From positions 53,509,459-53,573,458 of the forward strand of contig JAOANR010000004.1 of assembly GCA_030278955.1 (NCBI GenBank): a DNA stretch of 64,000 bases, written 5' to 3'. The notes below the pieces were generated by a model. That model saw nothing but the letters and a program-made list of their open reading frames with translations. It ran no database searches and was not told the DNA's origin. Of this stretch, positions 1 through 10,470 are shown piece by piece (the stretch's first letter is position 1; each line of letters opens with the position of its first letter). The position numbers and the translations under genes were made by a program. Origin of the DNA: Hygrophila difformis. Taxonomy: Eukaryota > Streptophyta > Magnoliopsida > Lamiales > Acanthaceae.

Positions 1-1110
1 TACAGTCGGGTGGTTAGAGAGAGTCCGTAAAATCCGGAACTTCGAATACCCGGTAACAAGGCGGTCAAACCCAATGTATGAGGTTTGGTATTTAATTTTA
101 TTTACGAAAGTATGTTGGGCATTTATTTGATAAATAGATTAGTAATAATAAAAAATTTAAGATTTTGGGCCTAAAATTAAATAATTTGAAAGGTTGGATG
201 CCAATTAATATAAAAATGAGTGATTGGGGTAGATGACTAAATAGAATAAAACAAAAGTTAAGGAATAAATTGACAAAAAATAAAAGAAAAATGACTAATA
301 TTATGCGTGCGTGTCAGGTTTAAATTAAAACTCTTGTCACGTCACCAACAAGAGTATAATTAGTGAACAATGGACTGATTTTGACATAACTAGCATTTGT
401 AGAGGACTGTTTTAGTAATAAAATAGAAACATGACTGATTTGGATTTTTATAAAAGAAAAGAGACCTATTTATCTTTTTCCCTAGTATTATTACTACAAT
501 TTACAAACTTACTCGACCCAAGAATAAAGGCGATCCCACCAACTACTACGTTCATTTTTGTTTATTTGCAACATGAGATATGCTATTATAGTAGTATTAT
601 TCATGCACACATTTTAATTTAAAATTTTATTATAGCTATATAGGTTAAATATAATTAAAATGAATCTTGTTATATTTGTCTTATCATGTAATTTTTAAAT
701 ATCAAATTTTTAAATTTTTTACTTATATCGAATTTTAGTTATTAATATTTTAAAATGTACATTGGATAGCGTGCATTGTGGGTTCGTAGCAATTTAAAAA
801 ATAGAGAAAGTATATTTCTCCGAGTCATGGCTCTAAAATAAATAAATACTTCATCTATTTCATTATTTTTGTTCCAAAACTTTTAAACACCTGATCTAAT
901 ATATTCTCAGAACCGAACCATAAAGAATGACTTTACATAATTTAATACAAACATGACAAAAAAAAATAAAAAAAATTTACAAAATAAGCAACAAATTACA
1001 ATCACAGAACATAATGCAATTTGAGCACAAAGCAACTACGATAAACATAATAATTAAATGAATTTAAGAAACGAAAGAAAGAAATAAGAAATTTATTAAA
1101 CTACCATGTT
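1..1110. other. AT-rich intergenic DNA, MITE fragment
   Basis: No gene is visible. Around 660-800 there is a degraded internal part of the Stowaway-like MITE family seen elsewhere in the window: a stretch matching its core (CTTGTTxxATTxGTCT), then a TTTTTAAATATCAAA-like block and a GCATTGGAxxGCGTGC-like block. Both termini are missing. The 63-codon ORF at 431-622 has no recognisable protein character. Confidence 0.5.
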
Positions 1111-1122
1111 GTCAATTTGGCA

Positions 1123-1254
1123 ATGGGGATGTTTGAGAGTCAGCAGATCCGCTAGCAGATAGCAGATTCGGAGAGAGAACTGTAAGACAATATGCTCTTT
1201 CAATCTGCAATCCGCAATCCGCTAGCCAATCTACTAACATCCAAACATCCTTCA
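1123..1254. mobile_element. small TIR element (MITE)
   Basis: The two ends are inverted repeats. The left begins with GGGGATGTTTG and contains CCGCTAGC; the right contains CCGCTAGC and ends with CAAACATCC. The element is about 130 bp and non-coding. The superfamily is not resolved, because target-site repeats are not clear. Confidence 0.45.
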
Positions 1255-1294
1255 CCTTGAATAGCTGAATTATATAAACACAGTTGGTCTGAGT

Positions 1295-1850
1295 AGTATG
1301 AGGCTCTGACAGCTTAAGCAAGGGTCTCGGGTAGGGTTGTAAAGAATCAAATATTTTTGGTTTGATTCGTGATTCGATTCGAAATTATTCGAAATTTTGA
1401 TATTCGATTAATATTTGATTCGATTCGATATTCGATTTTATATTAAAATTATATATAAATATATAAATTTATTTTGTTAAATAATTTAACAAGTTAATTT
1501 TAGTGACTATATTTACTAATTAATATAAATATATTTATATATAATATTAAAATATTAAATTTTATCTATAAATCAAATTAAATATTTAAGTTTAATAATT
1601 AAAATTAATTTTATTAATTATTAAATTACCTTATAGAATAATTCGATTCGATTCGATAATATTCGAAAAGCTTATCAAATCAAAGCGAATACTGTGGTAT
1701 TCGGTTCGATTCGGTTCGTTTACAACGAGACTCTCAGGTTCGAGCCTTTTGATATACAGAATTCTCCTTTGGTCCGAGAGACAACCCTTCAATGCCCATC
1801 AGATCATCGAGGGATTAATCTTGGGATACCCGGTACACGCAAAAAAAAAA
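1295..1850 (+). mobile_element. SINE-2 family copy, interrupted by a hAT-type insertion
   Basis: Left part about 1295-1331, right part about 1731-1850. The right part has a pol III B-box-like word (GGTTCGAGCC), a body containing GACAACCCTTCAATGCCC, and a 3' end CTTGGGATACCCGGT followed by an A-rich run. Related pieces lie near 4750 (minus), 36640 (minus) and 41350 (plus). The middle is split by the element at 1332-1730. Confidence 0.55.
1332..1730. mobile_element. hAT-type non-autonomous element, ATTCG-rich
   Basis: It starts TAGGGTTGTAAA and ends TTTACAAC followed by a few degraded bases. Imperfect 8-bp flanking repeats (GTCTCGGG and CTCTCAGG, 6 of 8 matching) fit a hAT target duplication. 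The outer parts are runs of an ATTCGATTCG-like word; the centre is extremely AT-rich. No coding capacity. It sits inside a SINE-2 copy. Confidence 0.55.
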
Positions 1851-2121
1851 ATAGATGAATTCTTCTTCTTCTTTTTTTTTTTTTTGCTTCACAGCCCGGG
1901 AGGGCAGATGAATTCTTAATATCAAAACAGAAATTATAAATCAAATAATCGAAACAAAGGGTAAAAATAATACCAATAAATTAAATCAGGAAAAGAATAA
2001 TCCTTAATGAATTTAGGAATGCTATTAGAAAATTAAATCAAAAATTTTAAGAAAATGAGAATCAACAATAATTATAAAATTAAAATTAAATAATTTGGAA
2101 AATTACACCAATAATTAAATA

Positions 2122-2380
2122 CTCCATTTGTCCCAGCTAACGTGTCTTGTTTGATTTTTTACACTATTCATTGTTCAACTTTGACTCGATTTTATTGTAA
2201 GTATATATTTGGGAAAAAATAGTTGATATAGGTCTTGTTAGAATCGTATAATCATATAGTTTTAAAACATATATTTCACATAATTTTTTGTTGTACGTAA
2301 TTTGAGATATTAACGGTTGAAAAAGTGCATTGGATTGTGTGCAAAAGTCAAACAAGATAAGTTAAATTGGACAGAGTGAG
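2122..2380. mobile_element. Stowaway-like MITE
   Basis: Flanked by TA. Left end CTCCATTTGTCC, right end GGACAGAGTGAG, with the arms extending inward (GTGTCTTGTTTGA and TCAAACAAGATAAG). The core resembles the roughly 260-bp family found about ten times in the window. Confidence 0.7.
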
Positions 2381-2612
2381 TAATATTTATTGTCGTAAAG
2401 AATTGTTATCCACAGCCCCTAATGCAAGAGGAAAGCATCAATTATGACCCATTGGTCTTTAGTGTATATGCATTTTAGCTAAAAAGTTGGTGACTTTTGA
2501 CATCTGAATGTTTTTATCCAAAATCTTTTTCTGCCTAATGCTTACACCTCACAAACTATAATGGACTAATAAAAAGAACAAGAAGTGTCCTTTAGAAAAA
2601 CTAAATTTAATA

Positions 2613-2884
2613 CTCCTTCCGTCCTATTTGTATTGTCTCATTTTGATTTTTAACAGTGTTTATTGATCAACATTGGCTTAATATTATCACAATTATATAA
2701 ACAATAAAAATAGTCAAGTTCGGTTTTGTTGGATTCGTCTAATCGTTTAGTTTTAATATATATATATATATATATATATTTTATATAATTTTATTTTTCT
2801 ATATCTTAAGATATTAACTGTTAAACAAATACATTGAATTGAGTGACCAAAAATTTTGGGGCATTTCAAATGAGACAGAGGGAG
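2613..2884. mobile_element. Stowaway-like MITE
   Basis: TA-flanked element with ends CTCCTTCCGTCC and GACAGAGGGAG. The core has the family words for GTTGGATTCGTCTAATC. A (TA)n run at about 2758-2780 lies inside. A further core fragment without termini is at 2925-3056. Confidence 0.75.
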
Positions 2885-3264
2885 TACTTATTCTGTTTTT
2901 TTTTAATTGCTATGAATTCCTCCAGCGCAGTCCGATTCATATTTTAAACTATTAATAACTCAAGTTTGATATAAGTAAAAAAATTCTAAAATTTCGGTTT
3001 TCAAAACTGCAAGACGATACGAATCTAACAAGATCTTATTTGGTTATATTTTAACTTTGGCCATCTCCAACCATACCCTCTATTTTTGCGGGAGCTACAG
3101 TACAAATCTCTACTTTTGCAGGATAATTACATAATTTCATCTCCAACCCAATCCTCTATTTTTGCATGATTAAGGAATATTCCTTATATAATCTATTATA
3201 TAATTTCTTTATAAATTTATATATAATATTTACAAACATTTTTATACAAAATATTAATAATATA

Positions 3265-3521
3265 CTTCATCTATTTTCATTTATTTTTGACAGTCCCACT
3301 CGCCACGCTGTTCAACGCACATTTTAAATCATCAGTAATTCAAGTTTGGTATATATAAAAATTCTAAAAGTTTCATATTTAAAAACTACAAGACGAGACG
3401 AATTTAATAAGATTCCATTTAGCTATAATTTACCTTGTATAATTATGATAAAACTTTAAGTAAAAGTCTGTGTGTGAATAGTGACACCTTATTGAATGTA
3501 AGAAACATTCAAGAACGGGGG
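3265..3521. mobile_element. Stowaway-like MITE, degraded
   Basis: Family core is clear (TAAAAATTCTAAAAG, then ACAAGACGAGACGAAT), with ends CTTCATCTATTTTCATT and AACGGGGG flanked by TA. Confidence 0.6.
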
Positions 3522-3726
3522 TATTATTTGTTTTTATTATCAACTAAAAAATATGAATTAATAAAAAAAGAAAAAAAAAAAGAAATGTGGGGATGAACAG
3601 TGTTCCATCCATTTAGCACCATGGGAGAATGCTCTCCTCATTTTTGCAGGTGGGTTGGAGTCCCACTCTGCAATCCCACCATGCAAATATGCAAATTGCA
3701 GGGTGGGTTGGAGAAGGCCTTATAAC

Positions 3727-4286
3727 TAGGGATGAAAACGGTACGGATACGGTCGGATACGAATATTATCCATATTTTTTTGTCGAATTCGGTATCGAAT
3801 ACGGATGGGCCGGATATGAATACGATTTCGGATATTTCGGATTACGGATACGGTACGGATACAGGACAGATATATGACGGATACGGATTCAATCGGATAC
3901 AGATTATCGGATAATTTTTTATAATCTTTTTTGAAAATTAGAATTTTTTTACTAATTATTAATAATTTTTAATTATTAAATAATAATATTTTAATATATT
4001 CGTATATTCATATTTAAAATCCGGATAATATCCTATCAATTTTCGGATACGGTCGGATATTCTCGGATACGGTCAGATATTTTCGGATACGAATACGAAT
4101 GCGGATATTAAAATACGGATTCGGATACGGATACGAATATTGAAATATCCGGCCGGATAGTCGAAAACGGATTCGGATACGAATATTGAAATATCCGGCC
4201 GGATAGTGGAAAACGGATTCGGATTCGAATATAATCGGATACGGCATCGGATTGGTCGGATATTTACCGTGCCGCTTTCACCCCTA
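3727..4286. mobile_element. hAT-type non-autonomous element, GGATACGGAT-rich
   Basis: Ends are inverted repeats: TAGGGATGAAAACGG on the left, and the reverse of the right end reads TAGGGGTGAAAGCGG. A perfect 8-bp target duplication CTTATAAC lies at 3719-3726 and 4287-4294. Most of the 560 bp consists of variants of GGATACGGAT in one orientation on the left and mixed orientation on the right, around an AT-rich centre. The ORFs through it are repeat artefacts. Confidence 0.75.
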
Positions 4287-4589
4287 CTTATAACTATAAT
4301 AAGTATATTGTTAAATATATTTCCTAATAAACATTTATCGCATTGTTAGAATTGGCATTGATCTAGTGTAAATTGTATGGTTTGGAAATATTGCATTTTT
4401 TATTTTATTTATTTATTTTTTAATGGTCGCGGTCATGATCACCTTACAACAAATCAACAATATAAGTAGAACAATTTTTGTTGTGCCACGTGACATGGAT
4501 CTGAATAAATGAGTAATTAGTAGTACGTAACAGAAGTATAAACAAAGTATATAATTTATTAATTTAATTCATAACTTTTTTTAACATCC

Positions 4590-4698
4590 TCAAACCATTG
4601 GACTTACTAAGGTAACTCCCCTACCTTTGTTCCATTTATAATTGTGTGGTATGGGCTATCGCCACCCATTTTCAGGCCTTTAATAGTTTCTTCAAAAA
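4590..4698 (+). mobile_element. SINE-1 family copy, 3' half
   Basis: Contains the SINE-1 body word TAATTGTGTGGTATGGGCT followed by a degraded stem-loop tail and an A-run. It matches the 3' half of the better copy at 20813-20969. The tRNA-related head is not recognisable. Confidence 0.55.
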
Positions 4699-4744
4699 AA
4701 TATCCTCGAACCATATTAGACTCAAAATTAGTCACTTTAAAATA

Positions 4745-4800
4745 TTGTGGGTGGCATTGAAGGGTTGTCCCTCAAAAAACAAAATTCTATATACACAAAT
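4745..4800 (-). mobile_element. SINE-2 fragment
   Basis: The reverse strand carries GACAACCCTTCAATGCCA and TATATAGAATTT, matching the SINE-2 copy at about 1750-1800. Confidence 0.45.
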
Positions 4801-5990
4801 TTAATTCATATAATTAATATTATGTTAAATTTAATTGATTAATTATGTATAATTAGTATTGGATGTATTAGAATACTTGTTACTATACACTAATCCATTC
4901 AATGACTTCGGACCACAATCTTATCATTTTTTTTAAGCTTAATAATCTTATCATTTAATATTATAATAATCATAGATCATAATATTTAAAAATAAATATA
5001 AAATTAATTTGGATAAATTTATTTATTCAATTTAATCCTACAAAATAAACATGGCCTAATTATTATCCTCAGTAGGAAAATTGAAAAGAAAAAAAAAATG
5101 CAAACAGGCAAAATACTTCCGCGCAAGTCGCAAGTCTAAATTTACAAAGTCTATCATATCGATAATAATAATAATAAAACTTTTTTTTTTTGGATGAACA
5201 ATAATAATAAAACTTAATTATTTCACGCATAATTTTTCCATATTAGTTTAATCTAATTTATAACAAAATATTATACATTTATTATAATTTTTTGATTATT
5301 TTTATAATAACTGAATAAACGGAATTTGTATGTAGACATTTTATAATATCTTATATTTTATATTAATTTTTTTTATAATTTAAAATAGATGGGGCTGGAG
5401 AGCTCATGTGACTCTCACTGAAACAAAATATTGGATTTCAATAGTATTATAATGAATGCAAAATATTAATTTGAGGATGTCTATTGATGATGATCTTGAT
5501 GTTTTTCTTCCTTTAACACTTAGTAGCATTAGTATATATATTTAAGATCTGTAATATAAGGCAATCTTAAAAGCGAATTTGCAAACACAGAAAAAGGAGG
5601 TTTGTTATCAATTTTCTGAAACACATGGTGAAATGTCGTGTGGTACAAACTTTTGATCAAAAAGAAGTGTTTGGTGAATTTTGGACACATATTAGTATAT
5701 ATTTTTCTTCAAACTTAGGGTTTAATATTCATTATACATTAATTGTTCCTACATTGTACGGATGCCGTTGTTGTACATAAATTTCGACTAGGTTACTATG
5801 CAGACTGCTGGGTGTCTGCATATCCCGATGTGTTCCGCAGCAGTAGAGGAGATACTACGCATCCTCCAGCCAGTCACACCTTCCATTCAAAGTCATATCA
5901 ATGACAAAGGAAAGTGGATTTGATTATCCCCAATTTAAGGCGTCATGAATGAAGAATTAGTAACCTCCATTTTTGTTATGGTGAGAAAAT
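4800..5990. other. AT-rich intergenic DNA
   Basis: No gene, RNA or bounded element recognised. From about 5790 the composition becomes less AT-rich, leading into the ORF at 6063; it may be its 5' leader. Confidence 0.4.
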
Positions 5991-6062
5991 GGAAAATTGG
6001 GGAGGGAATTCCGGAATCGGGAAAAATAGCATACCATTCGAACAGGGAGAGTATTACAGGAG

Positions 6063-6332
6063 ATGCTTGATCTGAATTCGTCCCCGGAAGATCTAGGTGA
6101 AGCCGGAGAGAATGCTAGGGCAACCGAGGAAATCTGTCTCGGAGATGATGTTACACAGGATTTGGAATGCTATGTGGACGGCGGCGATGATGGTCTGCAC
6201 TGCTGTGATGATTCATTGCCATTACCACTGAATGGAGTTGGGGAAGACGACGACGACGATGATGAAGACAATGGTCGAACATGTGAGAGAATGGTTAGCA
6301 TCAGAATTCAGGCAGCATGTGAGATTAGGTGA
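6063..6332 (+). CDS. unidentified acidic ORF with N-terminal DLNSSP motif
   Basis: An 89-codon reading frame beginning MLDLNSSPEDLG. The DLNSSP word fits the DLNxxP form of the EAR repression motif, which in plants recruits TOPLESS-type co-repressors. Around residues 55-70 there is a run of Asp and Glu encoded by GAC/GAT repeats. The sequence is richer in GC than its surroundings and codon use looks gene-like. Near the end, TTAGGTGAGT could be a splice donor at about 6330, so this may be a first exon; I find no convincing second exon downstream. It could be the start of a transcription-factor gene, a broken copy, or a fragment carried by a transposon. No protein family is recognised with confidence. 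Confidence 0.35.
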   Translation: MLDLNSSPEDLGEAGENARATEEICLGDDVTQDLECYVDGGDDGLHCCDDSLPLPLNGVGEDDDDDDEDNGRTCERMVSIRIQAACEIR

Positions 6333-6429
6333 GTCAACACAGTTGTTGATTAAAAAGAATATTTTAGGTGAAATCAGGCAGCATGGGAATAGGGGAACAC
6401 GGTAAAGCACAATTTTCGAACACACAAAG

Positions 6430-7985
6430 CACGGTCATATTGGGACAACAACATTGGGGATGGCAGCATTGAATAGGTAATGGTTTAGATTTTAATATTC
6501 CATATGTGATGGCGGGAGAATCACAGTCAAGGATAACAAAGAACACGATGAAAGCATGATAAAAGCATATAAACAATGTGGAAAGATCATTGACATGAAT
6601 GCCTCATAGCACGATAACAAAGCATCATGGACTAAAATCTGTCTGGCACATTAAACAGCACAAACAGGACAATATTATATAATGACATTGAGTGTAGCAT
6701 GTTAAGACAAATGTAAAATGTCGCTGGAAGCTAAAATGTGCAACTCAATATTCTGGGCCCCACCACAATTAGTTTCCTATACAAATGAGTGCCACGATTT
6801 CGGGAGAAAGATTTGGAATCGACCCTTAAATTGGACCAAATTTATAACGCATGTAAAAGGACAGAAAATTAATACCCAGAGTCTACTGGGAAACTAAAAA
6901 AAGAACACTTGTATTGCATACACATATCACGTCTGGATATGCAGACATCCGGATGTGAACCCATTCCCATAAATTTGCATTGATATAAGTGAAGAATGCA
7001 GAAGTTTGTGTTGTATATTCATATATGGTTATGAAATGGATGTTTAGGTACATAATAATAGTCCATGGCTTCCAGCTGCCCCTTCATTACCACTCCTTAA
7101 TCCTTGCCAGATTTAAATGCTGCTACTATTTACATAAAGGCTCATTCCCTTTCCTCCCACAACTTAAATCACTGCTATTATTATGATAATGATTATGGTG
7201 ATTAACATAATGCCCCAAAAACATAAAAAAAGTGTGTGGAGTTGGTAGACTTTTTATACAGTAGACTGTCATACTTGAAAAACGTTTGTGGGGTAGGTTA
7301 GGGTTTTTGTTTTATTTTGTCATTGTGTTTATAAGATGCCCCTTGTAACGAATTAAATGATTGTTCAATTACCCTTTTCCATTTTTTTAAGTTGTTCATC
7401 TCTTGTAAAACTAAAAAAACAATGGAAAAGAAAATTTACCTCTCATGATTGTTGCTTTAATTTGCTACTTTTCAACTTGCTTTTCCATTTTTTTTAAAAA
7501 AATAAATTAATGCCCCGTCATCATTTTTATGTATGTGGAAACTTTTGGAAAACTACAATCCACATAAGTGAGGGGCATGTGATTAATTGTTTGGTAGGGT
7601 TTCGGCTATAGAATCTAGAGAAAATTATTATGCTGTGGGGTTTTGCAATTTTATAGTAGTAATTTAATGATATTTAGTTACATACGGAAATTGTTTGAGT
7701 GCTGGCGGTCTGTAGGTGCTGACACATTCAAAAGTGATGGGTATGCGTATATAAAATGACGTGTGAGTACCAAAAAGTGATGGATGGAGGTTATGAACAA
7801 AAAACTAATAAAAAAACAAACTACCATCTATACATCACTTTATAAGGCTTATACATTCTTTACAAAGGGCTACACATTATTTTTAGCGCTGCCTGCACCT
7901 GCTGGCAATTGTTATGCCATTACAAAAACCTGATTGGTTACATACCATGATTTTAAGCTAGCTAGTGTTTGCAATTTCCTCTAAT
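6430..7985. other. intergenic DNA, no gene recognised
   Basis: Short ORFs at 6989-7186 and on the reverse strand show no domain or family features. Composition is mixed AT-rich, with purine-rich stretches at 6540-6720. No RNA gene or complete transposon could be bounded. Confidence 0.4.
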
Positions 7986-7988
7986 ATA

Positions 7989-8370
7989 CTCCATCCGTCT
8001 CAAATCAAACGTTTTGATACTTTTATGCACAAAAATTAAGGTAGAGTTAATTTGCGAGTAGTATGATGGGGTCCACATAGTTGTTGGAGGGAAAAATTAT
8101 TTCTATTTATAATAAGTAGGACGTTTGTAATGGAACATCCAAAAATAATACTCCCTCCGTCCCACCTCAAGTGTCTTCTTACTATTGGGCACGAGAATTA
8201 AGATAGAGTTGGTTTATGAGTATATAGTGGGGTCCACATAGTTGTTGGAGGGGAAAATTATTTCTATTTATAGAAAGAAGACATTTGTAATGGGACATCC
8301 AAAAATAGTAAGTAGGACATTTGGAATGGGACAGAGGGAGTAAATAGGATATTTGTAATGGGACGGATGT
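7989..8370. mobile_element. Stowaway-like MITE with a second MITE nested in it
   Basis: Outer ends are CTCCATCCGTC and GGGACGGATG, flanked by TA. A related element at 8151-8340 (ends CTCCCTCCGTCCC and GGGACAGAGGGAG) lies inside, near the right end of the outer one. Both share the core GGGGTCCACATAGTTGTTGG, so this is a subfamily distinct from the 260-bp family. Confidence 0.65.
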
Positions 8371-8509
8371 ATGCACTTACAACAGAAAATCTTATTTATA
8401 CCTGCCGATGTTGACAAATATCCTCAATTATATAGAAAAAAAATATATTAACTTAATCACATGTGGAATTCATTGATGAAATTGGAAATTGACCGCAAAC
8501 ACGAAAAAT

Positions 8510-8693
8510 ATCTACTTAAAAAAACAACAAATTAATTGTTTTCATTGCAAGAATTCGAAAAAGATAAAAGGAACTTTGGTCTAATTTGCACATAGCATAT
8601 TATCTACTTAAAAAAACAACAAATTAATTATTTTCATTGCAAGAATTGGAAAAAGATAAAAGGAACTTTGGTCTAATTTGCACATAGCATATT
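8510..8693. repeat. 92-bp tandem duplication
   Basis: Two adjacent copies of a 92-bp unit starting near ATCTACTTAAAAAAAC, almost identical (for example GAATTCGAAA versus GAATTGGAAA). It ends directly before the left side of LINE-A. Confidence 0.8.
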
Positions 8694-8982
8694 TACTTGA
8701 CGTGATATTTTAATTTTATACGACCCCGTTCGAAAACAACACTTATAATATAAATACTACCAAGGAGAGGGTCCCGTAAACGACTTAGTGCGCTCTGGCG
8801 ATTTCCATAGGCGATTTCATGGTGGAGAAAAGCTTTCGTCAACAGTGCTTTCTTTCTTCGATTTCGATCTCGTACGCCGTGGATTGCTTGATTTCCTTTC
8901 ATTTAGTGCTCTACTGTGTTTGAATTACTACTCTGCGTATTTAAATTGAACAAGGGAAGAATTTGCCCATCTCTAAGGAAAT

Positions 8983-10392
8983 ATGACGATTCTCTCTGAC
9001 CCTCCCCCCGACACCCCTGCGCCACCTTCTGCTCCGGCGGAAAACTCTGGTTCCTCCACCTTTACATTTCGAGACGCCGTTATGAATGGAAAAACTCCTA
9101 CTCCTGCCCCTTCTGTGGCCCGAGATCTGCTCCTTGAAAAATTAGCTTCCATAGATCGGTCTGGAACAAATAATCGATGCCCAAAAGTGAGATTTGATCA
9201 AACAATTCTGGATCAATTCTTCGAGCCATGGAAGGAAACGTTAATTGTGAAAGTGTTGGGCCTTTCGATTGGCTTTATTGCCCTAAGAGAACGGCTGAGT
9301 CGGGCATGGAGACCTGCTGGCGAATTCGAGTTATTGGATGTTGGCCATGGTTGTTTCTTGACCAAGTTTACCTTACCTGCAGACAGGGAGAAAGTATTGA
9401 CGGGTGGCCCCTGGACAGTAATGGACCATTGCTTGGCGGTTACACGGTGGTTTGAAGAATTTGAGCCGGAAACAGCCAAGATCAGCAACATCCAAACCTG
9501 GGTGCGATTGCCTGGATTGAAACAGGGTTTCTACAATGAAAGTGCATTAAAAGTTATAGCAGCAGCTTTGGGTACTTTGATCAAGGTGGACAACAACACT
9601 CAAGCAATTTCCCGTGGACGATATGCTCGTATTTGTGTGGAGATAAATCTGGAGGAACCCCTGCTCGGCATGCTTGATATTCAAGGAAAGGTTATTAAGA
9701 TAGCTTATGAAGGCCTCCACTTGGTGTGTATGTGTTGTGGTTGCTATGGACACTTGAAGGACCGGTGCCTGAAGAAGCCTGCGTCTCCGGCAGCCGCTCC
9801 CTCCCCACCACCACAACATGCGACGACTGCATCAACAAAGGCTGTCGAAGTCGGTGGCCCAGATTCCTTGCATGTAGACAACCTGGTTCCCCCTGTGGAT
9901 AATTCAGAACAGGCGGTGACTGGAGCTCAAATTGTTGAAGGACATCTGGAGATGACGACTCAAACCGCAGACACAAGTATTGGAGAGTGGATGCTTGTAT
10001 CACGCAGGAAGCCACGAAAGGTGAATCAGCAGAGACATGAAAAGGGCCAACCTACTGGACATCCCTTTATAGCCCAGCCTAAACATGGTGAAATTCAACA
10101 AAACCCTCTTACCATGTCTGGACCTCTAAATTTTCAGCATGGGCCGATTGGAAAAAATATTAATAGAATAAAAGGCCCATCGCAGAGCACTAAAAGAGCC
10201 CGGCTGGAAAACACTCCTCGGCCCAAAGATTCCTTATGCTTGGAAGGCCCTTCTACGCCACAAGCAGACAGCACAGCAGAAAATTCTTCCCAGATTGCTG
10301 TGATCGCCTCTCAGGCGGCTTCCCTGAAGAAGAGGCTGGCTCTACATATGGTAGATGAAGAGGATGCGGCTATGGGATGTGTGGACACATAA
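8983..10392 (+). CDS. LINE-A ORF1, DUF4283 and zinc-knuckle protein
   Basis: A 469-residue nucleic-acid-binding protein, expected to coat the LINE RNA. After a Pro-rich N-terminus there is a DUF4283 domain (about residues 55-210, with GGPWTVMDHCLAVTRW as its typical core). Then comes a zf-CCHC_4 knuckle near residues 246-260 (LVCMCCGCYGHLKDRC, spacing C-x2-C-x4-H-x4-C). The C-terminal part is low complexity and contains the GEWMLVSRRK word, which is also seen as GDWMLVKRRR in LINE-B ORF1. The frame is open from ATG to stop. The ORF2 start follows 78 bp downstream in the same element. Confidence 0.88.
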   Translation: MTILSDPPPDTPAPPSAPAENSGSSTFTFRDAVMNGKTPTPAPSVARDLLLEKLASIDRSGTNNRCPKVRFDQTILDQFFEPWKETLIVKVLGLSIGFIALRERLSRAWRPAGEFELLDVGHGCFLTKFTLPADREKVLTGGPWTVMDHCLAVTRWFEEFEPETAKISNIQTWVRLPGLKQGFYNESALKVIAAALGTLIKVDNNTQAISRGRYARICVEINLEEPLLGMLDIQGKVIKIAYEGLHLVCMCCGCYGHLKDRCLKKPASPAAAPSPPPQHATTASTKAVEVGGPDSLHVDNLVPPVDNSEQAVTGAQIVEGHLEMTTQTADTSIGEWMLVSRRKPRKVNQQRHEKGQPTGHPFIAQPKHGEIQQNPLTMSGPLNFQHGPIGKNINRIKGPSQSTKRARLENTPRPKDSLCLEGPSTPQADSTAENSSQIAVIASQAASLKKRLALHMVDEEDAAMGCVDT

Positions 10393-10470
10393 TGCATCTA
10401 TTCCGCCACCATGCACTAGGGTTTTGAAACTATAAGTATTTTGCTTCGGATAATTTCATTCCTTATCAAT

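Noticed and set aside
3629..4247. ORFs of 60-82 codons rich in Tyr, Gly, Ile and Arg
   Set aside because: Translations of the GGATACGGAT repeats of the hAT-type element.
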